Origin: CAIWXH01 sp964555675
GTDB lineage: Bacteria > Chloroflexota > Chloroflexia > Chloroflexales > Chloroflexaceae
Length of the DNA stretch: 27,708 bases
Direction: 5' to 3'
Assembly: GCA_964555675.1 (NCBI GenBank)
Contig: CAZKTU010000066.1
Span: forward strand, 1 to 27,708
Shown here: positions 23,556-27,708 of the stretch, one piece after another
How positions within the stretch are numbered: the first letter of the stretch is position 1
Layout of the letters: each line of letters opens with the position of its first letter
Position numbers and translations under genes: made by a program
Notes under the pieces: generated by a model
Told to the model about the DNA's origin: nothing
What the model saw: the letters and a program-made list of their open reading frames with translations, nothing else
Database searches by the model: none

Positions 23556-25664
23556 TTGGCCAGGCAAGCGAGCTACAGGGTCGGCTTCGACATCGGCGGC
23601 ACCTTCACCGACTTCGTCCTCTGCAATATGCAGACGGGCGAGCTGCACACGTACAAGACCCTCACCACCCCCGACGACCCCGCCCGGGCGGTGCTCGAGG
23701 GGGTCGCGGTGCTGCTCGAGCGCGTGGGCGCCCAGGGGAGCGACCTCGAGCTGGCGATTCACGGGACGACCCTGATCACCAATGCGCTGATCGAGCGCAA
23801 GGGCGCCCGCACCGCTCTGATCACCACCGGCGGCCACGGCGATGTGCTCGAGATGGCCCGCGAGATGCGCTATGACATCTACGACCTGCTGCTGGTCAAC
23901 CCCGACCCGCTGGTGCCGCGCCCCCTGCGCTTCGAGCTGAGCGAGCGCCTCGACGGCCGCGGCCGCGAGGTGCGCCCGGTCGACCCCGCCGAGCTCGAGG
24001 AGCTGGCCGAGGCCCTCGCAGGGGCCCAGGTCGACGCCGCGGCGATCTGCTTCCTGCACGCGTATCGCAACGGGGCCCACGAGCAGCAGGTCGCGGCCTT
24101 CCTCCAGCAGCGCTTCCCCAACCTGGCCCTCTCGCTCTCCAGCGCCGTCGCCCCCGAGATCCGCGAGTACGAGCGCATGTCCACCACCGTCGCCAACGCC
24201 TACGTGCAGCCCCTCGCCCAGCGCTACCTGCTCGCGCTCCAGACCCAGCTCCAGCGCCTCGGCTACCCTCGCGACCTCTACCTGATGCTCTCCTCGGGCG
24301 GGATCTCGGTCGCCGACACCGCCGCCCGCTTCCCCATTCGCCTGGTCGAGAGCGGCCCCGCCGCCGGGGCCCTGGCCGCGATCTTCTACGGTCAGGCCAC
24401 AGGCCACCCCAACCTGGTCTCCTTCGATATGGGCGGCACCACCGCCAAGCTCTGCGTGATCAGCCAGGGCCGCGCCCAGATGACCCACACCTTCGAGATC
24501 GCGCGTATGCACCGCTTCAAGCGCGGCTCGGGCCTGCCGGTGCGCATCCCGGCGATCGAACTGATCGAGATCGGTGCCGGGGGCGGCAGTATCGCCCGGA
24601 TCGACGACCTCGGTCTGCTCAAGGTCGGCCCCCAGTCGGCCGGGGCCGACCCCGGCCCGGCCTGCTACGGGCGCGGCGGGCGTCTGCCCACCGTCACCGA
24701 CGCCAACCTGCTGCTGGGCTACCTCGACCCCGACTACTTCCTGGGCGGGCGCATGCGCCTGGATCTGGCCGCCGCCGAGGCGGCCATGGCCCCCCTGGCG
24801 GCCCAGCTCGAGCGCTCGGTGGCCGAGGCGGCCTACGGGATCTACCGGGTGGTCAACGAGAGTATGATCTCGGCCACCCGCGTGCACGTGGCCGAGCGGG
24901 GCATGGACCCGCGCGGGGTGATGCTAATGGCCTTCGGGGGGGCCGGCCCGGCCCACGCCGACGCGTTGGCGCGGGCCCTGAAGATGCGCGGCTACATCAT
25001 CCCCACCAACGCGGGGGTCGCCTCGGCCCTGGGCTTCCTGACCGCGCCGACAGCCTTCGACCTGGCGCGGACCTGCACAGGGGCGGTGACGGAGGAGAGC
25101 CTGGCGGGGCTGGACGAACTCTTCGCCGAGCTGGCGGCCGAGGGGCGCGAGACCCTGGCGCGGGCGGGGGTCCCCGAGGAGGCGATGGAGTTTGAGCCGA
25201 GCCTGGACCTGCGGCACGTGGGGCAGGGACACGAGGTGACGGTGCGGCTGCCGGCGGGTCGGCTGACCGAGCTGGGGCTGGAGGGAGTGCGGGCGGCGTT
25301 CTTTACGCAGTACGAGGCGATCTACGGCTACGCGCACCGCCACCTGGGGCTGGAGGTGATGACGCTGCGGCTGACGGCGAGCGGGGGCAGGCCGGAGCTG
25401 CGGCTGGCCGAGGTGGCCGAGCAAGGTGGCGGGGCGGCCCAGAAGGGGACGCGACCGATCTATGTGGCGGCCTGGGGGCGCTTCGCCGAGGTGACGGTCT
25501 ACGACCGCTACGCCCTGGGCGCAGGGGCCGAGCTGGCCGGCCCCTGCGTGATCGAGGAGCCCGACAGCACCGCGATCATCGGCCCCGAGGTCACCGTCCG
25601 CGTCGACCCCTACCGCAACCTGATCGCCACCTTCGACGAAGCTTCGTACGGAGACCAGGCTTAA
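23556..25664 (+). CDS. hyuA: Hydantoinase A/oxoprolinase family protein
   Basis: The 702-residue alpha subunit with an actin/hexokinase-type ATPase fold that phosphorylates or activates the cyclic amide substrate. FDIGGTFTDF (11-20) is the first phosphate loop, and SFDMGGTTAK is the second. IEIGAGGGSIA, ADPGPACYGRGG and AFGGAGPAHA are family blocks, and the C-terminal DPYRNLIATFDE is typical. The start is a TTG at 23556 with GAGGAG 8 nt upstream; the longer frame would begin inside hyuB. It diverges from hyuB rather than preceding it. The stretch 25060-25500 uses G-ending codons much more than the C-ending codons before and after it. Confidence 0.94.
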   Translation: MARQASYRVGFDIGGTFTDFVLCNMQTGELHTYKTLTTPDDPARAVLEGVAVLLERVGAQGSDLELAIHGTTLITNALIERKGARTALITTGGHGDVLEMAREMRYDIYDLLLVNPDPLVPRPLRFELSERLDGRGREVRPVDPAELEELAEALAGAQVDAAAICFLHAYRNGAHEQQVAAFLQQRFPNLALSLSSAVAPEIREYERMSTTVANAYVQPLAQRYLLALQTQLQRLGYPRDLYLMLSSGGISVADTAARFPIRLVESGPAAGALAAIFYGQATGHPNLVSFDMGGTTAKLCVISQGRAQMTHTFEIARMHRFKRGSGLPVRIPAIELIEIGAGGGSIARIDDLGLLKVGPQSAGADPGPACYGRGGRLPTVTDANLLLGYLDPDYFLGGRMRLDLAAAEAAMAPLAAQLERSVAEAAYGIYRVVNESMISATRVHVAERGMDPRGVMLMAFGGAGPAHADALARALKMRGYIIPTNAGVASALGFLTAPTAFDLARTCTGAVTEESLAGLDELFAELAAEGRETLARAGVPEEAMEFEPSLDLRHVGQGHEVTVRLPAGRLTELGLEGVRAAFFTQYEAIYGYAHRHLGLEVMTLRLTASGGRPELRLAEVAEQGGGAAQKGTRPIYVAAWGRFAEVTVYDRYALGAGAELAGPCVIEEPDSTAIIGPEVTVRVDPYRNLIATFDEASYGDQA

Positions 25665-25675
25665 CTTCTTGTTCA

Positions 25676-25724
25676 TTGACATATCTATTGGCCCATGGGT
25701 ATACTTGCGTGTTTACTGTCAACA
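25676..25724 (+). promoter_or_regulatory. gntR promoter with regulator site
   Basis: TTGACA (25676-25681), 18 bp and TATACT (25700-25705) place the start near 25712. ACTGTCAACA at 25715-25724 repeats, base for base, the centre of the hyu array (23472-23481), so the regulator probably represses itself just past +1. CCCATGGG lies in the spacer. Confidence 0.65.
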
Positions 25725-25749
25725 ATTTACGACACCAATGGGCCCTATC

Positions 25750-26496
25750 ATGAAAAGTCCGTTCCATCCCGTCGATGCCCGCACCCTTCGCCAGAGCGTC
25801 ACAGAGGCAATTCGGCAGGTGATTCTCCAGGGCGACCTGCTGCCGGGCGCCCAGGTAAACCAGGCTCAGATCGCCGAGCAACTCGGTGTGAGCCGCGGCC
25901 CCGTCCGCGAGGCCCTCGGCCAGCTCGAGGAAGAGGGGCTGATCAAGAACGTACCTTACAAAGGCACATTTGTGACCGAGATCACCGGCGATTACATCAC
26001 TGAGCTCTACAGTGTGCGCCAGGTGCTCGAGACTTTTGCCGTGCGGCAGGCGATCCAGCGGGCCACGGCCGACGACCTGGCCGAGCTGCGCATGGTGCTC
26101 AACGAGATGTTCGACGCGGCCGAGCGCGACGACCTGGCGCGTATGGGCACGCTCGATATTCAGTTTCACTACCTGATCTGCCGCAGCGCTCACCACAGCT
26201 TGCTGCTGCAGATGTGGAAGGCCCTCGAGATGGGGGTGCGGCGCTGCCTGGCCCTGCGGCACCGCATCTACCGCAGCCCGGCCGAGATCATCGGCACCCA
26301 CCCCGACATCCTCGCCGCCCTCGAGGCGGGTGAGGCTGAGCGGGCCAGCGACATCCTCGGCACCCACATCGCCGAGGCGGGCGAACACCTCTACCGCTCG
26401 TGGGCGAGCTCACTGGCGGACGAGGCGACCCTCGCGACAGACCACCAGGCGGCAGAGCGCGCCGAGGAGAGCCTGGCGCACGCGCCGCTCGAGTAG
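25750..26496 (+). CDS. GntR-family regulator (FadR/FCD subfamily)
   Basis: A 248-residue transcription factor. The winged helix (about 10-75) includes IAEQLGVSRGPVREALGQLE and EEGLIKNVPYKGTFV; the all-helical FCD effector domain (about 85-220) has YSVRQVLETFAVRQAI, a metal-type DIQFH, and later THPDI and THIAEAG. The ATG at 25750 was preferred to 25738 because it gives the usual short N-terminus; no good SD precedes either, and starts further upstream would precede the promoter. FCD regulators often sense small organic acids, possibly a product of the hyu pathway. The shared operator sequence makes hyuA/hyuB its likely targets. Confidence 0.9.
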   Translation: MKSPFHPVDARTLRQSVTEAIRQVILQGDLLPGAQVNQAQIAEQLGVSRGPVREALGQLEEEGLIKNVPYKGTFVTEITGDYITELYSVRQVLETFAVRQAIQRATADDLAELRMVLNEMFDAAERDDLARMGTLDIQFHYLICRSAHHSLLLQMWKALEMGVRRCLALRHRIYRSPAEIIGTHPDILAALEAGEAERASDILGTHIAEAGEHLYRSWASSLADEATLATDHQAAERAEESLAHAPLE

Positions 26497-26519
26497 GGCG
26501 ACAATCAAAGCTTCGCTCG

Positions 26520-26565
26520 GGGTGCATGCCCGGCCAACGTGGCCAGGGCCCGGTTTTGTGCACCC
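26520..26565 (+). other. Compound hairpin between gntR and the enolase gene
   Basis: Outer arms GGGTGCA (26520-26526) and TGCACCC (26559-26565) enclose GCCCGGCCA/TGGCC-A-GGGC (26528-26549) with one bulge and a 3-nt loop, followed by CCGGTTTT. It may attenuate read-through from gntR. Confidence 0.45.
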
Positions 26566-26600
26566 TCGAGCAGGAGGCCAAGGAGGAGCGAGAGCACCCC

Positions 26601-27689
26601 ATGAAGATCACCCGCGTCAAACCCACCGTCATCAGCATCCCCCGCGCCGACACGCTGACCACCTCGTACGGAAGCCGGAGCGACGCTCTGACCGTGCTGG
26701 TCGAGGTCGAGACCGACGACGGCCTGATCGGCATCGGCCAGAGCGCCGTCGACGCGCCCTTCTACGGCGAGCCGGCCGAGGGCATCGTGGCCAACATCAA
26801 CGCCCACCTGGGCCCGGCGATCATCGGCCACTCGCCCCTCGACATCGAGCAGCTGAACCGGCGCATGGTCGAGGCCCTGCCCGAGCACCTCTCGGCGCGG
26901 GCCGGGGTCGACCTGGCCCTCTGGGACCTGAAGGGCAAGGCTCTGGGCGTGCCGGTCTACCAGCTTCTCGGCGGGCGCTACAGCGACGGCGTCAGCCTCA
27001 TGGGCTTCGTGCGCCACGCCGCCCCCGAGGCCATGTACGAGGCCGCGAAGGCGACCCTGGCCGAGACGCCCTACCCCGTCCTGAAGATGAAGGTCGGCAT
27101 GGATGTGCCGGGCGACATCGCGCGCGTCGCCGCCGTGAGCGAGGCCGTGCGCGGCAAGGCGGTGCTGCAGATTGACGGCAACACCGGCTGGTCCCTCGCC
27201 CAGGCGATCAGCGCCCTGAGCGCGATGGATAAGCTGGGCACCCTGGGCGCGATCGAGCAGCCCGTGGCCCGACTCGACGACATGGCCCATATCGCGCGGC
27301 GCTTCGGCGCCCCCGTGATGGCCGACGAGGCGATCTACGGGCCCGAGGACGCGATCGAGGTGGTGAAGCGCGAGGCGGCCCAGATCGCCCTGCTGAAGAT
27401 CACCAAACACGGCGGCATCCTCAACGTGCTGAAGATCGCCCATATCGCCGAGGCGGCCGGGATCGACCTCTCGGTCGCGATCTACTACGACATTATCGCC
27501 GCCGCCGCCGCCCATATTGCCGTGGCCCTGCCCGCGGTGCGCTGGCCATCGCCGCCGACGGGCCTGAACGACACCATCCTCACCCGCTCGATCGAGCCCA
27601 CCGGCCTGCTCATGCATGTGCCCGAGGGGCCGGGCTGGGGTGTTGAGCTGGACTACGACAAGGTGCGCCAGTTCACCCTGGAGGTGTAA
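26601..27689 (+). CDS. Mandelate racemase/muconate lactonizing enzyme family protein
   Basis: A 362-residue enolase-superfamily enzyme: capping domain (about 1-125), then a TIM barrel. The barrel carries KMK (162-164) as the general base pair, metal ligands D192 (QIDGN), E219 (AIEQP) and D242 (MADEA), and K266/K269 (LLKITKHGG) on the sixth strand, so it is of the MLE type, not the His-Asp mandelate racemase type. The ATG has AGGAGG further upstream than ideal. MLE-type enzymes can be lactonizing enzymes, epimerases or N-succinylamino-acid racemases. Beside hyu genes a racemase or lactone step is plausible, but not shown. Confidence 0.92.
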   Translation: MKITRVKPTVISIPRADTLTTSYGSRSDALTVLVEVETDDGLIGIGQSAVDAPFYGEPAEGIVANINAHLGPAIIGHSPLDIEQLNRRMVEALPEHLSARAGVDLALWDLKGKALGVPVYQLLGGRYSDGVSLMGFVRHAAPEAMYEAAKATLAETPYPVLKMKVGMDVPGDIARVAAVSEAVRGKAVLQIDGNTGWSLAQAISALSAMDKLGTLGAIEQPVARLDDMAHIARRFGAPVMADEAIYGPEDAIEVVKREAAQIALLKITKHGGILNVLKIAHIAEAAGIDLSVAIYYDIIAAAAAHIAVALPAVRWPSPPTGLNDTILTRSIEPTGLLMHVPEGPGWGVELDYDKVRQFTLEV

Positions 27690-27692
27690 GTA

Positions 27693-27700
27693 GAGGAGGG
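27693..27700 (+). promoter_or_regulatory. Ribosome-binding site of a gene beyond the window
   Basis: GAGGAGGG four bases past the enolase-superfamily stop suggests the operon continues; the start codon would lie outside the window. Confidence 0.4.
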
Positions 27701-27708
27701 CCAGGCCC

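Noticed and set aside
23469..24887. Minus-strand frame of 472 codons opposite hyuA
   Set aside because: Antisense to a clear gene, with low-complexity composition and no start signal.

Overview
The window is GC-rich, roughly two thirds G+C by eye, and gene-dense. It uses short operons, many GTG and TTG starts, and promoters of the TTGNNN-17-TANNAT type. A T-box leader, GAAGGAT heptamer repeats, a two-permease ABC exporter of the COG4586/4587/3694 kind and the paralogue content together suggest a bacterium of the phylum Chloroflexota (class Chloroflexia, perhaps a Kouleothrix/Roseiflexus relative). That placement is an inference; no rRNA or tRNA gene is present to confirm it.

Layout from left to right. 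(1) 1-1609: palindromic intergenic sequence, then a 14-TM drug/proton antiporter on the minus strand whose promoter overlaps an inverted-repeat operator. (2) 1798-4479: an ABC exporter operon with an ATPase and two ABC-2 permeases; a five-copy GAAGGAT tandem repeat supplies the ribosome-binding region of the second permease. (3) 4578-8096 (-): an OmpR-type regulator and sensor kinase, overlapping by 8 bp, followed by a membrane ferric-reductase-like flavoprotein. (4) 8097-8804: mostly non-coding sequence with possible gene remnants. (5) 8805-9806: an unrecognised two-TM protein. (6) 9870-13340 (-): a possible five-gene operon of a small membrane protein, a DUF4188 protein, a metallo-beta-lactamase-fold hydrolase, a HisKA_3 kinase and a NarL-type regulator. 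(7) 13543-17148 (-): a Cys-rich small protein that appears to have its own leaderless promoter, then serS, a single-TM protein and two Nudix hydrolases, all behind a T-box leader with a strong promoter. (8) 17160-18936: an ammonium transporter preceded by a comparatively AT-rich leader ending in a near-ideal intrinsic terminator, and followed by a 40-residue membrane peptide. (9) 19033-21438 (-): a short UvrA-like twin-ATPase. (10) 21771-27689: a divergent hyuB/hyuA pair, a GntR/FCD regulator and an enolase-superfamily enzyme.

Three regulatory units stand out. First, a T-box RNA, probably read by tRNA-Ser, stands three genes ahead of serS, so two Nudix hydrolases and an unknown membrane protein share the seryl-tRNA starvation signal. 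Second, an attenuator-like leader controls amt, which carries an unlisted small membrane protein instead of glnK. Third, an array of three GTCAAC repeats and a TTGACACA inverted arm overlaps the -35 boxes of both hyu promoters, and ten bases of it (ACTGTCAACA) recur at the start of the gntR transcript, suggesting one regulator for the whole catabolic cluster.
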